Translations under genes and position numbers: made by a program
In this document: positions 1 to 10,729 of the stretch, one piece after another
Numbering within the stretch: position 1 is the stretch's first letter
Layout of the letters: each line of letters begins with the position of its first letter
Source of the DNA: Comamonadaceae bacterium
Lineage (GTDB): Bacteria > Pseudomonadota > Gammaproteobacteria > Burkholderiales > Burkholderiaceae_C
NCBI GenBank assembly: GCA_947373605.1
Contig: CANBYM010000020.1
Span: forward strand, 1-37,295
Direction: 5' to 3'
Length of the DNA: 37,295 nt
Notes under the pieces: model-generated
What the model was told of the DNA's origin: nothing
The model's database searches: none
The model's input: the letters and a program-made list of their open reading frames with translations, nothing else

Positions 1-843
1 GCTCTCCAGCGTGCGCACTGTCGTTGTTCCCACCGCCACCACGCGGCCTCCGCGTGCTTTGCAGTCGGCGATGGCCTGTTGTGTCGCAGCTGGCACTTCG
101 TACCACTCGCTGTGCATCTGGTGCTCGGCAAGGTTCTCTGTTTTGACCGGCTGAAAGGTGCCGGCTCCGACGTGCAGCGTAACGTGCGCGCGCTGCACGC
201 CCATGGCATCGAGCCGCGCTAAAAGCGCTTCGTCAAAATGCAGCGCCGCCGTGGGCGCTGCCACCGCGCCAGGGTTTTTGGCAAACACCGTCTGGTAGCG
301 CGCGGCGTCTTGCGGCGAATCCGCGTGGGTGATGTAGGGAGGCAGCGGCACGTGACCGTGGCGCTCCATCAATGTGTACGGGTTGTCGCCGGTGTCATTG
401 CTGAGCACAAAGCGAAACAGCGGACCATCCGCTTGCGGCCAGCGGCCCAGCAGCGTGGCGCTCAGTCCATCTTCCCGCGCATTGGCGCACACGAGTTTGA
501 GCGTAGTGCCCACTTCCGGTTTTTTGCTGACCCGCATATGTGCCGCCACCTGATTGCCACCGAGCACGCGTTCAATCAGCAGCTCCACCTTCCCGCCGCT
601 GGGCTTTTCACCAAACAGGCGTGCATTGACTACCTTGGTATCGTTGAATACCAGCAAATCTCCCGCGCGCAACCGCGCGGGTAAATCACGGAATATGCGG
701 TCCATCGGATCGGCCTTGGTGCCGTCGAGCAGCCGCGAGTCGCTGCGTTGGGGTGCCGGGTGCTGGGCAATCAGGTTTTCTGGAAGTGCGAAATCAAAAT
801 CGCTGAGGGTAAAGGCGCGCACAGGCGCAGTAGATGAGGGCAT
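1..843 (-). CDS. queA: tRNA preQ1(34) S-adenosylmethionine ribosyltransferase-isomerase QueA (partial, 3' end beyond window)
   Basis: QueA transfers and isomerises the ribosyl part of SAM onto 7-aminomethyl-7-deazaguanine in tRNA, giving epoxyqueuosine, the penultimate step of queuosine synthesis. Reading the minus strand from the ATG at 843 gives 281 uninterrupted codons to the window edge. It begins [20 protein letters not shown] and contains the family motifs [63 protein letters not shown] and HSEWYEVP, and ends in [11 protein letters not shown]. The family is about 340-350 residues, so roughly 60-70 C-terminal residues are missing. It is divergent from recG, with 58 bp between the two starts. 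Motif recognition is strong; only the C-terminus is unseen. Confidence 0.95.
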   Translation of the reverse strand, partial: MPSSTAPVRAFTLSDFDFALPENLIAQHPAPQRSDSRLLDGTKADPMDRIFRDLPARLRAGDLLVFNDTKVVNARLFGEKPSGGKVELLIERVLGGNQVAAHMRVSKKPEVGTTLKLVCANAREDGLSATLLGRWPQADGPLFRFVLSNDTGDNPYTLMERHGHVPLPPYITHADSPQDAARYQTVFAKNPGAVAAPTAALHFDEALLARLDAMGVQRAHVTLHVGAGTFQPVKTENLAEHQMHSEWYEVPAATQQAIADCKARGGRVVAVGTTTVRTLES

Positions 844-901
844 AGTGCTTGAGGGTCGGACAAACCCGTACCAAGGAGTAAAGACAGGGCAGAATTGTCC
901 C

Positions 902-3124
902 ATGGCCCAGCGCTCCCCCACAACCGACTCTGCAAATGCTGCCAATGCCGCGCGTGGCTCAGGCGCGCAGACTCCGGCAACAGCGGCGGGCGCCAAGAGC
1001 GCGGTGCAAAAGGCGCTGGAAAAGCTGGGCCTCAAGCGCGACATCGACCTTGCCCTGCACCTGCCGCTGCGCTACGAGGACGAAACTCGCATCACCCGAC
1101 TGCGCGATGCGAGGGAAGGCGACCACATCCAAATCGAAGCCCGCGTCACCGCCTGCGAGGTGAGCTACCGGCCACGGCGTCAGCTGGTGGTCACGGTGGA
1201 CGACGGGTCAGACACCTGCACTCTTCGGTTTTTTAATTTTTATCCCTCTCAGCAAAAGGCGCTGGGTGTCGGCAACCACATTCGCGCGCGCGGCGAGGTC
1301 AAAGGCGGCTTTCTGGGTTGGACGATGTTGCACCCATCGTTCCGCACCGCAGGCGGCGACCTTCCCACCGCGCTCACACCGATCTACCCCACGGTGGCCG
1401 GATTGCCGCAACCCTATTTGCGCAAAGCGGTGCTTGCCGGACTTGCGCGCGCCGAACTCTCCGACACCTTTGCGCCCGGCGACCTGAGTCGGCTCAATCC
1501 CCACGCTCTTTGGACCTTGCGCCAGGCATTGCAGTTCCTGCACCATCCCACACCCGATGTGTCGCTGGACACCTTGCAGGACCATACCCATCCGGCGTGG
1601 CAACGCCTCAAGGCCGAAGAACTGCTGGCGCAGCAGCTCTCGCAACTGCAGTCGCGCCGCGCGCGCGCCTTGCTGCGCGCGCCGGTGCTCGCAGAGCGAA
1701 CACAGGCGGATTCACTGCATGCAAAACTGCTCGCTGTGCTGCCCTTCGGCCTGACCGGCGCGCAGCAGCGCGTAGGGATGGAGATAGCGGCGGATATGGC
1801 GCGCCCGCTGCCCATGCATCGACTACTGCAAGGCGATGTGGGCGCCGGTAAAACGGTGGTGGCGGCGTTGGCGGCGTGTATTTGTATGGACGCAGGTTGG
1901 CAGTGCGCCCTGATGGCTCCCACCGAAATATTGGCAGAGCAGCATTTCCGCAAACTGCTGAGCTGGCTGGAGCCTCTGGGCATCACCACAGCCTGGCTTA
2001 CCGGCACGCAAAAGGCCAAAGAGCGCCGCAGCATGCTGGCCTTGATCCAGAGCGGCGAGGCACGGCTGGTGGTGGGTACCCACGCGGTCATTCAGGAGAA
2101 AGTGAAGTTTCATCGATTGGCGCTGGCCATCATCGATGAGCAGCACCGTTTCGGTGTGGCGCAACGCCTAGCACTGCGCAGCAAGGCACCTTCAGGTGCG
2201 GTGACAGAACCCGGTGAAGACGGTGCTGCTGTTCCTCATGGATTGCACGACCCGCGCCATCAGGTGGAGCCTCATCTTTTGATGATGACGGCCACGCCCA
2301 TTCCGCGCACGCTGGCCATGAGCTACTATGCCGATCTGGATGTTTCCACGCTCGATGAGTTGCCGCCCGGGCGCACGCCAATCGTCACCAAGGTGATCAA
2401 CGAATCGCGTCGCGATGAGGTGGTCGAGCGCATCCGATCCCAGATTGCGCAGGGTCGGCAGATTTATTGGGTGTGCCCGCTGATTGAAGAGAGCGAGGCG
2501 CTGGACCTCACCAACGCTACGCAGACCCATGCCGATCTTGCCGCTGCGTTGAAAGGCACGGTGCGTGCCGACGGGCAGCCGGTGCTGATCGGCCTGCTGC
2601 ATTCGCGCATGGCCACGGAGGATAAAAAGACGGTGATGGGCGCCTTCATCGCCGGGCATGTATCGGTACTGGTCAGCACCACCGTGATTGAGGTGGGAGT
2701 CGACGTGCCCAATGCCTCGCTCATGGTGATTGAGCATGCCGAGCGCTTCGGCCTGTCGCAATTGCACCAGCTGCGCGGGCGGGTTGGCCGGGGCGCTGCG
2801 GCGTCCGCCTGCGTGTTGCTGTACTCCACTGGTGATGGGCCACGGCTGGGCGAATCGGCACGCGAGCGGCTCAAGGCGATGGCGCAAACCAATGACGGTT
2901 TTGAGATTGCCCGCCGCGACTTGGAAATACGCGGCCCTGGCGAATTTTTGGGTGCGCGCCAGAGCGGCGATGCCATGCTGCGCTTTGCCGATCTGGCCAC
3001 CGATAACGCCTTGCTCGAATGGGCGCGCCAAGAAGCCCCCATGCTGCTGGACCGCCATCCGCACCTGGCCGAACGCCATGTGCAACGTTGGCTGGGCGGC
3101 AAGGCGGAATACTTGAAAGCCTGA
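902..3124 (+). CDS. recG: ATP-dependent DNA helicase RecG
   Basis: RecG is a superfamily 2 helicase that remodels stalled replication forks and branch-migrates Holliday junctions. The 740-residue product has an N-terminal wedge/OB region (about residues 40-250), Walker A GDVGAGKT (about 311-318), the DEQH box at about 412, TATPIPRT (motif III), and the C-terminal helicase and TRG motifs QLRGRVGRG (about 623) and FLGARQSG. It is longer than E. coli RecG (693 aa). There is an Ala-rich N-terminal extension of about 35 residues, and the linker between the DEQHRFG and TATP motifs is about 20 residues longer than in E. coli. The frame stays open upstream to 554, but that part is antisense to queA, so ATG 902 is preferred. 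No good Shine-Dalgarno precedes it; AAGGAG at 873-878 is too far away. oxyR follows after 33 bp. Confidence 0.96.
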   Translation: MAQRSPTTDSANAANAARGSGAQTPATAAGAKSAVQKALEKLGLKRDIDLALHLPLRYEDETRITRLRDAREGDHIQIEARVTACEVSYRPRRQLVVTVDDGSDTCTLRFFNFYPSQQKALGVGNHIRARGEVKGGFLGWTMLHPSFRTAGGDLPTALTPIYPTVAGLPQPYLRKAVLAGLARAELSDTFAPGDLSRLNPHALWTLRQALQFLHHPTPDVSLDTLQDHTHPAWQRLKAEELLAQQLSQLQSRRARALLRAPVLAERTQADSLHAKLLAVLPFGLTGAQQRVGMEIAADMARPLPMHRLLQGDVGAGKTVVAALAACICMDAGWQCALMAPTEILAEQHFRKLLSWLEPLGITTAWLTGTQKAKERRSMLALIQSGEARLVVGTHAVIQEKVKFHRLALAIIDEQHRFGVAQRLALRSKAPSGAVTEPGEDGAAVPHGLHDPRHQVEPHLLMMTATPIPRTLAMSYYADLDVSTLDELPPGRTPIVTKVINESRRDEVVERIRSQIAQGRQIYWVCPLIEESEALDLTNATQTHADLAAALKGTVRADGQPVLIGLLHSRMATEDKKTVMGAFIAGHVSVLVSTTVIEVGVDVPNASLMVIEHAERFGLSQLHQLRGRVGRGAAASACVLLYSTGDGPRLGESARERLKAMAQTNDGFEIARRDLEIRGPGEFLGARQSGDAMLRFADLATDNALLEWARQEAPMLLDRHPHLAERHVQRWLGGKAEYLKA

Positions 3125-3157
3125 CCCGTTGATTGCCTGCCGCGCGACAATACACCT

Positions 3158-4117
3158 ATGACACTGACCGAACTCAAATACATCGTCGCCGTCGCCCGCG
3201 AACGGCATTTCGGCAAAGCGGCCGACGCTTGTTATGTATCGCAGCCCACTCTGTCAGTCGCGGTGAAAAAGCTCGAAGAAGAGCTGGAGGTCAAGCTGTT
3301 CGAACGCAGCGCCAATGAGGTCACCGTCACGCCGCTGGGCGAAGAGATCGTGCGCCAGGCGCAAAGTGTTCTGGAGCAGGCCGCCAACATCAAAGACATC
3401 GCCAAGCGCGGCAAAGACCCGCTGGCAGGCCCGCTCAAGTTGGGGGTGATTTACACCATTGCGCCCTATTTGCTGCCCGAGCTGGTGCGCCAGGTGATCA
3501 CGCATTCGCCGCAAATGCCACTCATCCTTCAGGAAAACTTCACCGTCAAATTGCTGGAGATGTTGCGCACCGGAGAGATTGATTGCGCCATTCTGGCCGA
3601 GCCTTTTCCGGATACCGGTCTTGCGCTGGCGCCCTTGTACGACGAACCGTTTTTTGCGGCATTGCCGGTCACCCATGCGTTGGCCAAACAAAAAAGCGTG
3701 ACCACGGATGAGCTTAAACGCGAGACCATGCTGCTCTTGGGAAACGGCCACTGCTTTCGGGACCATGTGCTGGAAGTCTGCCCCGAGTTCGCGCGCTTCT
3801 CCAGCGATGCCGAGGGCATTCGCAAAAGCTTTGAAGGATCGTCTTTGGAGACGATCAAGCACATGGTGGCCGCTGGCATGGGCATCACCCTGGTGCCACG
3901 CTTGAGCGTTCCAGCGTCGGCATTGAGCGGAAAAAAGGCGGCGGAAGAAGACGCGTTTGTGAAATACCTTCCCGTGCAGGACGGCCCCGGGCAGCCGCCC
4001 CCAACGCGCCGCGTGGTGCTGGCCTGGCGCCGCAGCTTTACCCGCTACGAAGCGATTGCCGCGCTGCGTAACGCGATTTACGGCTGCAAGCTCGAAGGCG
4101 TTGCACGACTTTCATGA
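3158..4117 (+). CDS. oxyR: LysR-type peroxide sensor and transcriptional regulator OxyR
   Basis: OxyR is a LysR-family regulator that senses hydrogen peroxide through a disulfide and controls catalase/peroxidase and related genes. The 319-residue protein has the N-terminal winged HTH ([20 protein letters not shown], residues 18-37) and a LysR effector domain. Two cysteines at 199 and 208, in the context [14 protein letters not shown], match the number and spacing of the redox pair C199/C208 of E. coli OxyR, which is why I call it OxyR rather than a generic LysR protein. Its TGA overlaps the ubiA start (ATGA). The recG-oxyR order is common in Burkholderiales. There is no clear ribosome binding site before ATG 3158; a -10-like GACAAT lies at 3146-3151, so the mRNA may be leaderless or nearly so. 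Confidence 0.9.
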   Translation: MTLTELKYIVAVARERHFGKAADACYVSQPTLSVAVKKLEEELEVKLFERSANEVTVTPLGEEIVRQAQSVLEQAANIKDIAKRGKDPLAGPLKLGVIYTIAPYLLPELVRQVITHSPQMPLILQENFTVKLLEMLRTGEIDCAILAEPFPDTGLALAPLYDEPFFAALPVTHALAKQKSVTTDELKRETMLLLGNGHCFRDHVLEVCPEFARFSSDAEGIRKSFEGSSLETIKHMVAAGMGITLVPRLSVPASALSGKKAAEEDAFVKYLPVQDGPGQPPPTRRVVLAWRRSFTRYEAIAALRNAIYGCKLEGVARLS

Positions 4118-4965
4118 AAGTGCGCATAGCCTTGTATCTGGACCTGATCCGCTGGAACCGTCCGGCGGGTTGGCTGTTGTTGTTGTGGCCGTCGCTGGCT
4201 GCCTTATGGATTGCTGCCGGTGGCTTTCCGGGCTGGCATCTGGTGATTGTTTTTACCCTGGGCACTATCCTAATGCGCAGCGCCGGTTGTTGTGTCAATG
4301 ATGTTGCCGACCGGGAGTTTGACAAGCATGTCAAACGCACGGCAAACCGGCCGGTGACAAGCGGCGCGCTTTCGGTCAAACAGGCCTTGGGTTTCGGTGC
4401 CGTGCTGGCGCTGCTGGCCTTCGGGCTGGTGCTTACGACCAATACGGTGACCATTGCCTGGTCATTTGCGGCCTTGGGCATTGCATTGGTCTACCCCTAT
4501 GCAAAGCGCTATGTGTCCATGCCGCAGGCAGTGCTGGGGGTGGCGTTCAGCTTTGGCATTCCCATGGCCTATGCGTCGGTGCAAGCCAACGTGCCACTGC
4601 AGGCTTGGGTGCTGCTGCTGGGTAACCTGTTCTGGGTGCTGGCCTATGACACGGAATACGCCATGGTGGACCGGGATGACGACTTGCGCATCGGCATGAA
4701 GACCTCGGCCATCACGCTGGGGCGTTTGGATGTGGTGGCCATTGTGGGCTTTTACCTGATTCATCTGGGTGTCTGGAGTGCCGTCGTACAGGGGCGCATC
4801 GGCATGCCCTTGTGGCTGGCCGTGATGGCGGTGGCAATGGCACAGGTCGTGTGGCACGGCGCGCTGATCCGCGACCGCAGCCGTGAGGGCTGTTTCAAGG
4901 CATTTCGGCTCAACCATTGGCTGGGCTGTACGCTATTTGGCGGTGTCGTTCTCGCTTACTTGTAG
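4114..4965 (+). CDS. ubiA: 4-hydroxybenzoate polyprenyltransferase UbiA
   Basis: UbiA is an integral membrane prenyltransferase that attaches the polyprenyl tail to 4-hydroxybenzoate in ubiquinone synthesis. The 283-residue protein opens with [20 protein letters not shown], typical of the family. It carries the first Asp-rich motif NDVADREFD within [19 protein letters not shown], followed by [10 protein letters not shown], and the second motif [19 protein letters not shown], which bind Mg-diphosphate. Hydrophobic segments throughout fit the family's eight or nine transmembrane helices, and the length is normal. The start overlaps the oxyR stop by 4 bp (ATGA), so the two are translationally coupled. 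The residues expected for substrate binding are intact. Confidence 0.96.
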   Translation: MKVRIALYLDLIRWNRPAGWLLLLWPSLAALWIAAGGFPGWHLVIVFTLGTILMRSAGCCVNDVADREFDKHVKRTANRPVTSGALSVKQALGFGAVLALLAFGLVLTTNTVTIAWSFAALGIALVYPYAKRYVSMPQAVLGVAFSFGIPMAYASVQANVPLQAWVLLLGNLFWVLAYDTEYAMVDRDDDLRIGMKTSAITLGRLDVVAIVGFYLIHLGVWSAVVQGRIGMPLWLAVMAVAMAQVVWHGALIRDRSREGCFKAFRLNHWLGCTLFGGVVLAYL

Positions 4966-5056
4966 TTCTGATGCCCCTAGTGCGTTTGCAGCAGTTTTTC
5001 CGTCACCTGCATGGGGTACGATGCCCCACTAAATCAGGCGGGGGGCAAAAAGCGCC

Positions 5057-6919
5057 GTGTTGAAGAAAAAAAACGGGGAAAAGCAAACCTTCCAGGAGCT
5101 AGAGGCGGCACTGCGCACCATGCGCGTGCGGCACACGGCGTATGCCGTCATGGCTTCTCTGGTAGTAGCCAGTCTGGGCTATATGGAGCGGCGCTATCTC
5201 CACATTGTGTTGGCGCAGGCCTGGGGCTTTGCCAACATGCTTTTATGTCTATGGGTGTTGCGCCGCTGCTCTATTGATGCCGCTGCCCGCGTGCTGGTCT
5301 GGGGCATGTACAGCAGCATTTGTGCGCTGATGTGGATCAGCGAAGGCTTGAGCGACGTCACCATCCTGACCTACCCCATCATTCTGATTGCCGCGGGAAT
5401 GCTGTTGCAACCACGAGAGTTTTTTGTGTTGCTGGCAGCCACCTTGGGTTTTGTGCTGTTCGTTGGATTTAGTACCGAGGTTTGGCACTTGCGGGTCGAT
5501 GTGCGCAACAGCGGGCCCTATGGCCACCTGCGCGATGCATGCATTATTTTGTCCGGTAGCGCTTACGCGGTATGGGTCATCGTGTCGGATGTGCGCGCAT
5601 CCATGGCGGGCCTGACACATATTTCCACGCACGACCCGCTTACCTCTCTTGCCAACCGCACCATGGGGCGCGACCGCATTGAACAATCGATTGCGATGGC
5701 CAAGCGGCGTGATTCCGGTGTGGCCGTGCTGTTTGTCGACATGGACAATTTCAAGGCGATTAATGACTCGCTGGGACACGAAGCGGGCGACGAGTTTTTA
5801 AAAATCATTGCCCTGCGTTTGCTAAGCGCGGTGCGCGAGTCGGATTCGGTGATACGCCACGGCGGCGATGAATTTGTGATTGCCATGGACGACGTGCAAG
5901 ACAGCACAGGCGTAGCCAAAATTGCCTCTGCCGTGATGGCGGCGCTGGCGCAACCGCTAGTCTTGCGAGGCACGGAAGTAGCGGCCTCCTGCTCCATTGG
6001 CATTGCCATGTATCCCAATGACGCTGCCGAATACGAAAATTTGCTGCGACTGGCCGACATTGCCATGTACCAAGCCAAGCAAGCCGGGCGCAATTCGTAC
6101 CAGTTTTATGACCCGGTTCTGCATATTGATAACCAGAATAGCCTGCACTTGATTGCCAGAATACGCGCCGGCCTGGCCAACAACGAGTTTGTGAATTTTT
6201 ACCAACCGGTTTATGACGCCGCGAGTGAAAAACTCATAGGTGCCGAGGCTTTGGTGCGTTGGCAGCACCCGGAGATGGGCATTATTTCGCCCATTCAGTT
6301 CATCGGCGCCGCTGAAAAGTCCGGCCTGGTGGTCGAGATGGGCCAGTTCGTTTTGTTTGAAGCCTGTCGCCAAATGGCGCAGTGGAATGTGGCACGCAAA
6401 GATAGTGGCTTGCCCTTGCTGAGCATTGCAGTCAATCTGTCGCCGGTGCAGTTCCGCCGCGCCGCGGTTGAGACGCTGGTAGAGGAAGCGCTAAGCCGCT
6501 CCGGTTTGCCCGCTGCGTGTCTGGAACTGGAGATTACTGAGTCCACGCTGGTCGAAGACACAGAGCGCTTTATGGCCTCCTTGCAGCGCATCAAGGCGCT
6601 GGGACCGACGTTGTCCATTGACGATTTCGGCACCGGTTATTCCAATCTGGCTTACTTGCAGCGATTTGCGGTACACAAGCTCAAGATTGACCAGTCGTTT
6701 GTAAAAGACCTGCTCAAAGGCCCGCAACAGCAGGCGCTGGTTTCAGCCATTATTCAGCTGGCCAAGAGCCTAGACTTGGTGTCACATGCCGAAGGTGTGG
6801 AGAACGAGCAAACGCTGCAAATGCTGCGACAAATGGGCTGCGACTTCGCGCAGGGCTATTACTTTGCCAAGCCGGAATCGGCGCAGGACTTTGGCAAGCG
6901 GCTGTCCACTGCACCCTGA
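5057..6919 (+). CDS. Membrane-bound GGDEF-EAL bifunctional c-di-GMP enzyme
   Basis: The 620-residue protein has about five N-terminal transmembrane segments (residues about 30-180) forming a membrane sensor module. A GGDEF diguanylate cyclase domain follows (about 190-350), with [10 protein letters not shown] intact and an inhibitory I-site RxxD (RESD) five residues upstream. Then comes an EAL phosphodiesterase domain (about 365-615) with [49 protein letters not shown] and HAEGVE. Both active sites look complete, so it could make and degrade c-di-GMP; direction and signal cannot be read from sequence. The start is uncertain: GTG 5057 (after AGGCGGGGGG), TTG 5060, or the first ATG at 5120. No clear partner gene is adjacent. 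Its 3' end overlaps hyi on the other strand by 61 bp. Confidence 0.9.
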   Translation: MLKKKNGEKQTFQELEAALRTMRVRHTAYAVMASLVVASLGYMERRYLHIVLAQAWGFANMLLCLWVLRRCSIDAAARVLVWGMYSSICALMWISEGLSDVTILTYPIILIAAGMLLQPREFFVLLAATLGFVLFVGFSTEVWHLRVDVRNSGPYGHLRDACIILSGSAYAVWVIVSDVRASMAGLTHISTHDPLTSLANRTMGRDRIEQSIAMAKRRDSGVAVLFVDMDNFKAINDSLGHEAGDEFLKIIALRLLSAVRESDSVIRHGGDEFVIAMDDVQDSTGVAKIASAVMAALAQPLVLRGTEVAASCSIGIAMYPNDAAEYENLLRLADIAMYQAKQAGRNSYQFYDPVLHIDNQNSLHLIARIRAGLANNEFVNFYQPVYDAASEKLIGAEALVRWQHPEMGIISPIQFIGAAEKSGLVVEMGQFVLFEACRQMAQWNVARKDSGLPLLSIAVNLSPVQFRRAAVETLVEEALSRSGLPAACLELEITESTLVEDTERFMASLQRIKALGPTLSIDDFGTGYSNLAYLQRFAVHKLKIDQSFVKDLLKGPQQQALVSAIIQLAKSLDLVSHAEGVENEQTLQMLRQMGCDFAQGYYFAKPESAQDFGKRLSTAP

Positions 6920-7704
6920 GACTTCAACCATTGCAGTCCCCGGGATGTTCCACCCGGTCTGGTGTCTCGCGGTCGGTACTCGCAACCCACCCACCCGCCG
7001 TAGCCGATTTCATCCAGTAACGAAAAAAGATAGGGGTAGTTCAACTCCCCGACATCAGGTTCATGGCGCTGCGGTACGCTGGCAATTTGCATGTGGCCGA
7101 CATTGCCGGTGGGCAGATAGCGGCGCAATTTGCTGCTGAGGTCACCCTCAACGATTTGACAGTGGTACAGATCCATCTGTACTTTGACATTGTCCAACCC
7201 CACTTCGGCCAGTACCCCATGCGCCACTTCTTGGCGGTTCAGAAAGTAGCCGGGCATGTCACGGGTGTTGATGGGTTCGATCAATACGTCGCGCCCGACA
7301 GTTTCTGCCTCTTTGGCCGCCCATTGCAAATTGCCGACGTAAGCTGCATGGTATGCCGGTTCATCTGCACCTTGCGGCACTAAACCGGCCATGACGTGGA
7401 TACGCGGGCAGTGCAAAGCTTCGGCGTACTCCAGCGCAGTGAGAAAGCGGCTGCGAAACTCTGCCTCACGTCCCGGAATGCAGGCCAGGCCACGCTCGCC
7501 AGCCTCCCAGTTTCCCGGCGACATATTGAACAATACCTGCTGCAGGCCACACGTATGCAACTTTGCAGCAATGTCTTCCTTCGGCAATGCGTAGGGAAAC
7601 AAAAACTCTACGGCACTGAATCCGTCTTTTGCGGCCGCTGCAAACCGGTCAAGAAATTCATACTCCGGATAAAGCATCGAAAGGTTGGCGGCAAATCGGG
7701 GCAT
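6859..7704 (-). CDS. hyi: Hydroxypyruvate isomerase (Hyi/OtnI family TIM-barrel sugar isomerase)
   Basis: Hyi interconverts hydroxypyruvate and tartronate semialdehyde in glyoxylate metabolism; related OtnI enzymes isomerise 2-oxo-tetronate. The 281-residue product begins [20 protein letters not shown] and contains [42 protein letters not shown] (first family acidic residue), [33 protein letters not shown] and VGCEYRP (second acidic residue), all hallmarks of the AP-endonuclease-2-like barrel in this family. The C-terminus is slightly longer than the E. coli protein (258 aa), and the extra residues lie opposite the end of the GGDEF-EAL gene. No gcl or glxR neighbour is present, so the substrate is not confirmed by context. 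Confidence 0.88.
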   Translation of the reverse strand: MPRFAANLSMLYPEYEFLDRFAAAAKDGFSAVEFLFPYALPKEDIAAKLHTCGLQQVLFNMSPGNWEAGERGLACIPGREAEFRSRFLTALEYAEALHCPRIHVMAGLVPQGADEPAYHAAYVGNLQWAAKEAETVGRDVLIEPINTRDMPGYFLNRQEVAHGVLAEVGLDNVKVQMDLYHCQIVEGDLSSKLRRYLPTGNVGHMQIASVPQRHEPDVGELNYPYLFSLLDEIGYGGWVGCEYRPRDTRPGGTSRGLQWLKSQGAVDSRLPKSCADSGLAK

Positions 7705-7765
7705 GAATGTGGGCTTTTAAATGGGCGCTATCCCGACTTTACCCAAGGGGCAGGGATTTGCGCGA

Positions 7766-7800
7766 AAGAAACCCGGCGCGGAAGACCGGCCGGGTTTCTT
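7766..7800 (-). terminator. Rho-independent terminator downstream of the PsiF-repeat gene
   Basis: AAGAAACCCGGC (7766-7777) pairs perfectly with GCCGGGTTTCTT (7789-7800): a 12-bp stem with an 11-nt loop. On the minus strand the 3' arm ends in TTTCTTT. It lies 38 bp past the stop of the PsiF-repeat gene and before hyi, so it most likely ends the psiF-like transcript. Confidence 0.75.
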
Positions 7801-7837
7801 GTAACCGATTGGCGCCGAATTGGCGCTAACGTAGGGA

Positions 7838-8146
7838 TTACTTGGCGCTCAAGCACTCTTTCATGAAAGCCTTGCGTTCATCGCCCTTTTTGCCTTTGGC
7901 GTCAACATTGCAAGTCTTCATCTTGTCTTGCTGGGTAGGGGCCTTGGCCGTCTCGGAAGCGGCGGGCTTGGCGCTCAGGCATTCCTTCATAAAGGCCTTG
8001 CGCTCATCGCCTTTTTTGTCTTTTGCATCGGCATTGCAGGTTTTCATTTTGCTTTGCTGAGCCGTTGGCGCCTTGTCGTCGGCCGCGTGTGCTGCGCCAA
8101 ACGCCAAAGACATGCCCAAAGCGACGATAGTGAACAATTTTTTCAT
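7838..8146 (-). CDS. Secreted PsiF-repeat protein (two PsiF repeats)
   Basis: A 102-residue exported protein. [21 protein letters not shown] is a Sec signal peptide with probable cleavage after AHA. The mature part is two copies of the PsiF repeat, each starting MKTCN and ending [12 protein letters not shown], joined by a Pro/Ala/Thr linker. Each repeat keeps two cysteines (CN and ECL). PsiF was named for phosphate-starvation induction in E. coli; its molecular role is unknown, so no function is assigned. The repeats differ at only 2 of 27 residues but at about 14 of 81 bases. The open frame extends upstream to 8215, but the signal peptide fixes the start at 8146. A clear terminator follows. 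Confidence 0.88.
   Translation of the reverse strand: MKKLFTIVALGMSLAFGAAHAADDKAPTAQQSKMKTCNADAKDKKGDERKAFMKECLSAKPAASETAKAPTQQDKMKTCNVDAKGKKGDERKAFMKECLSAK
7841..8047 (-). repeat. Tandem 81-bp coding repeat within the PsiF-repeat gene
   Basis: Copies at 7841-7921 and 7967-8047 are offset by 126 bp and match at about 67 of 81 bases. The encoded 27-residue units differ at two positions (Ala/Val and Asp/Gly), so most base changes are silent. This is an old internal duplication kept under protein-level constraint. Confidence 0.85.
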
Positions 8147-8289
8147 TGGTGAGTCCCGATATATATGGGGCAGCAGTACTGCCGTTGCACAAGAATCCGC
8201 TGAGGATTCCAGCACATAACGCAGGTGCTGGCAAGGCGGTTGACCCGCAAATCGCAGGGCGTCGGAGACTGCACCTTAAAATCGGAAAC

Positions 8290-10017
8290 ATGTTGTCTGT
8301 AAAAATTGAACTGTTGCAAGCGCTGGCCGCTTGCCTGGATATGCTCTCGGCCGGTGCCGGCGCTAAAGCCGCTTTTGAATCCCCCAAAGTTGCAGCGCAT
8401 GGTGACTTCGCCACCACTGCGGCCATGCAATTGGCCAAGCCGCTCAAACTCAACCCACGCCAGTTAGCCGAAACCTTGTGCACCGCGCTGCTCGCGCAAG
8501 CTGCTTTTGTGCAGTGGGTGGACGCTGTAGAAATTGCCGGTCCGGGGTTTATCAATATCCGCCTGAAGCCTGCTGCCAAGCAGGAGGTGGTGCGCGAGGT
8601 GCTTGCACAGGCAAAGTGCTTTGGCCACCAGAAGAGCAACGGTCATCGTATGTTGGTGGAGTTCGTTTCCGCCAATCCGACCGGCCCATTGCATGTGGGC
8701 CATGGCCGCCAGGCTGCCTTGGGCGATGCGATTTGCAATCTGTTTCAGACGCAAGGCTGGGATGTGTACCGCGAGTTTTATTACAACGATGCCGGGGTGC
8801 AAATTGCCACGTTGGCGTCGAGCACCCGTTTGCGTGCGCAAGGCTTTAAGCCCGGCGACCCCTGTTGGCCCACCGATCCCGCTGACCCGGCCAGCAAAGC
8901 CTTTTACAACGGTGAATACATTGCCGACATCGCAGCGGATTTTCTGGCCGGAAAAACGGTCAAATCGGATGACCGCGAGTTCACCGCCAGCGGTGATATC
9001 GATGACCGCGATGGAATGCGCCAGTTTGCCGTCGCCTATCTGCGACACGAGCAGGATCTGGACTTGCAGGCCTTTGCCGTCAAGTTTGACAACTACTATC
9101 TGGAAAGCAGCCTCTACACCAGCGGCAAGGTGGACGACGCAGTGCGGCGTATGCAAGATGCAGGCAAGACATACGAAAAAGACGGCGCCTTGTGGCTCAA
9201 GTCCACCGACTATGGCGACGACAAAGACCGCGTAATGCGCAAGTCCGCTGCCACGGCGCCGGACGCTGCCGGCGGCGAGTCCGCCTACACTTACTTCGTG
9301 CCCGACGTGGCGTACCACATCGCTAAGTGGGAGCGTGGATTCAGCAAAGTCGTCAATATTCAAGGGACCGACCACCACGGCACGATCGCCCGTGTGCGCG
9401 CTGGTTTGCAGGCTTGCAACGTTGGAATTCCGCAAGGCTACCCCGACTATGTGTTGCACACCATGGTGCGGGTAGTGCGCGGCGGTGAAGAGGTCAAAAT
9501 CTCCAAACGCGCGGGTAGTTATGTGACGCTGCGTGACCTGATTGAGTGGACCAGCAAAGACGCGGTGCGCTTTTTCCTGCTGTCGCGCAAACCCGATACC
9601 GAGTACACCTTTGATGTGGACCTGGCGGTCGCCAAAAATAACGACAACCCGGTCTACTACGTGCAGTACGCCCATGCCCGCATTTGCTCGGTGCTCGGCG
9701 CCTGGGGCGGTGACGTCTCCGCATTGCAGCGGACCGATCTGAGCGCATTGACCAGCCCGCAGGCCCAGGCTTTGATGCTGCTGCTGGCTAAATACCCGGA
9801 AATGTTGAGCGCCGCTGCCACCGACTTTGCGCCGCACGATGTGACGTTCTACCTGCGCGAACTTGCTGCCAGCTACCACAGCTACTATGACGCCGAGCGC
9901 ATTTTGGTAGACGATGAAGCCGTTAAACACGCGCGATTGGCGCTGGTGGCGGCCACGGCGCAGGTATTGCACAATGGCCTGGCGGTGCTGGGCGTAAGCG
10001 CCCCGCAGAAAATGTAA
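8290..10017 (+). CDS. argS: Arginyl-tRNA synthetase
   Basis: Class I synthetase that charges tRNA-Arg. The 575-residue protein has the N-terminal Arg-tRNA additional domain (about 1-110), the HIGH-type motif within [20 protein letters not shown] (about residue 134), the KMSKS-type loop as [16 protein letters not shown] (about 403; Arg-Ala-Gly is usual for ArgS), and a C-terminal DALR anticodon-binding domain (about 460-575) with [15 protein letters not shown]. An upstream ATG at 8146 is in frame, but the family start [12 protein letters not shown] at 8290 is preferred because the extra 48 residues are not ArgS-like. It is divergent from the PsiF-repeat gene with 143 bp between starts. A SPOR-domain gene follows after 21 bp. 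Confidence 0.96.
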   Translation: MLSVKIELLQALAACLDMLSAGAGAKAAFESPKVAAHGDFATTAAMQLAKPLKLNPRQLAETLCTALLAQAAFVQWVDAVEIAGPGFINIRLKPAAKQEVVREVLAQAKCFGHQKSNGHRMLVEFVSANPTGPLHVGHGRQAALGDAICNLFQTQGWDVYREFYYNDAGVQIATLASSTRLRAQGFKPGDPCWPTDPADPASKAFYNGEYIADIAADFLAGKTVKSDDREFTASGDIDDRDGMRQFAVAYLRHEQDLDLQAFAVKFDNYYLESSLYTSGKVDDAVRRMQDAGKTYEKDGALWLKSTDYGDDKDRVMRKSAATAPDAAGGESAYTYFVPDVAYHIAKWERGFSKVVNIQGTDHHGTIARVRAGLQACNVGIPQGYPDYVLHTMVRVVRGGEEVKISKRAGSYVTLRDLIEWTSKDAVRFFLLSRKPDTEYTFDVDLAVAKNNDNPVYYVQYAHARICSVLGAWGGDVSALQRTDLSALTSPQAQALMLLLAKYPEMLSAAATDFAPHDVTFYLRELAASYHSYYDAERILVDDEAVKHARLALVAATAQVLHNGLAVLGVSAPQKM

Positions 10018-10038
10018 TTAACCACACGGATACAACGC

Positions 10039-10707
10039 ATGAAGCATCAGCGCGGAGGAACCTTTGTCGGGTTCATAGTTGGAGTGATTGTCGGGCTCGC
10101 CAGCGCTTTGGTGGTGGCGGTTTACGTCACCAAAGTTCCGGTACCGTTTATGAATAAGGGCCAGACACGCAATGCCGACCAGGACGAGGCCGAGGCCAAG
10201 AAGAACAAAAACTGGGACCCTAATGCACCGCTGTATGGCAAAAATCCGGCAAAGCCCGCATCAGACCCGGCATCCGCAAATTCGGCGCCGGCTGACAGCA
10301 GCCCCGCAGTAGCGCCGGCTCCGCCAGCGGCAACTTCCAAGTCCGCCGCGGCGCCTGACAAAAAGCCCGAAGATAAAAAACCTGAAGATAAAAAGGCTGA
10401 GGCCAAACCTGCGGTGTCTGCCGATCCGCTGGGGGATTTGGCCAAAGCCAAAGCCGGAACCGGCGATGAACCTTTTGTGTACTTTGTGCAGGTCGGCGCG
10501 TACCGCACTATGGACGATGCGGAAAGCCAACGTGCCAAGCTTTCCTTGAGTGGAATCGAGACCAAAATTTCTGAGCGCGAGCAATCGGGCCGTACTGTGT
10601 ACCGTGTACGTGTAGGCCCTTTTGACAAGAAGGAAGACGGCGAACGCAGCAAAGAAAAGCTGGATAAGGCCGGACTGGAAACTGCATTGGTGCGCGTACA
10701 GCGCTGA
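10039..10707 (+). CDS. SPOR-domain inner-membrane protein
   Basis: A 222-residue single-pass protein. A short cytoplasmic N-terminus (MKHQRGG) is followed by a transmembrane helix (about residues 8-31) and a long low-complexity Ala/Pro/Lys linker with DKKPEDKKPEDKKAEAK repeats (about 60-130). A C-terminal SPOR domain (about 145-222) contains FVYFVQVGAYRTMDDAESQR and VYRVRVGPFDKKEDGERSK. SPOR domains bind denuded glycan strands at the division septum, as in FtsN and DedD, so a role in cell division or envelope remodelling is inferred. It sits between argS and dsbA on one strand with short gaps (21 and 22 bp), an order seen in Burkholderiales. Confidence 0.9.
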   Translation: MKHQRGGTFVGFIVGVIVGLASALVVAVYVTKVPVPFMNKGQTRNADQDEAEAKKNKNWDPNAPLYGKNPAKPASDPASANSAPADSSPAVAPAPPAATSKSAAAPDKKPEDKKPEDKKAEAKPAVSADPLGDLAKAKAGTGDEPFVYFVQVGAYRTMDDAESQRAKLSLSGIETKISEREQSGRTVYRVRVGPFDKKEDGERSKEKLDKAGLETALVRVQR

Positions 10708-10729
10708 TTTTCTAAAGGAATAGGTTGCT

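Noticed and set aside
554-901. Upstream extension of recG by 116 codons
   Set aside because: This part is antisense to the conserved N-terminal half of queA and has no RecG similarity; the start at 902 fits the family better.
5011-5028. TGGGG/CCCCA hairpin between ubiA and the GGDEF-EAL gene
   Set aside because: Only a 5-bp stem without a T-run on either strand; not convincing as a terminator.
8464-9972. 502-codon open frame antisense to argS
   Set aside because: argS on the other strand is fully accounted for by synthetase motifs; the antisense product shows no family features.
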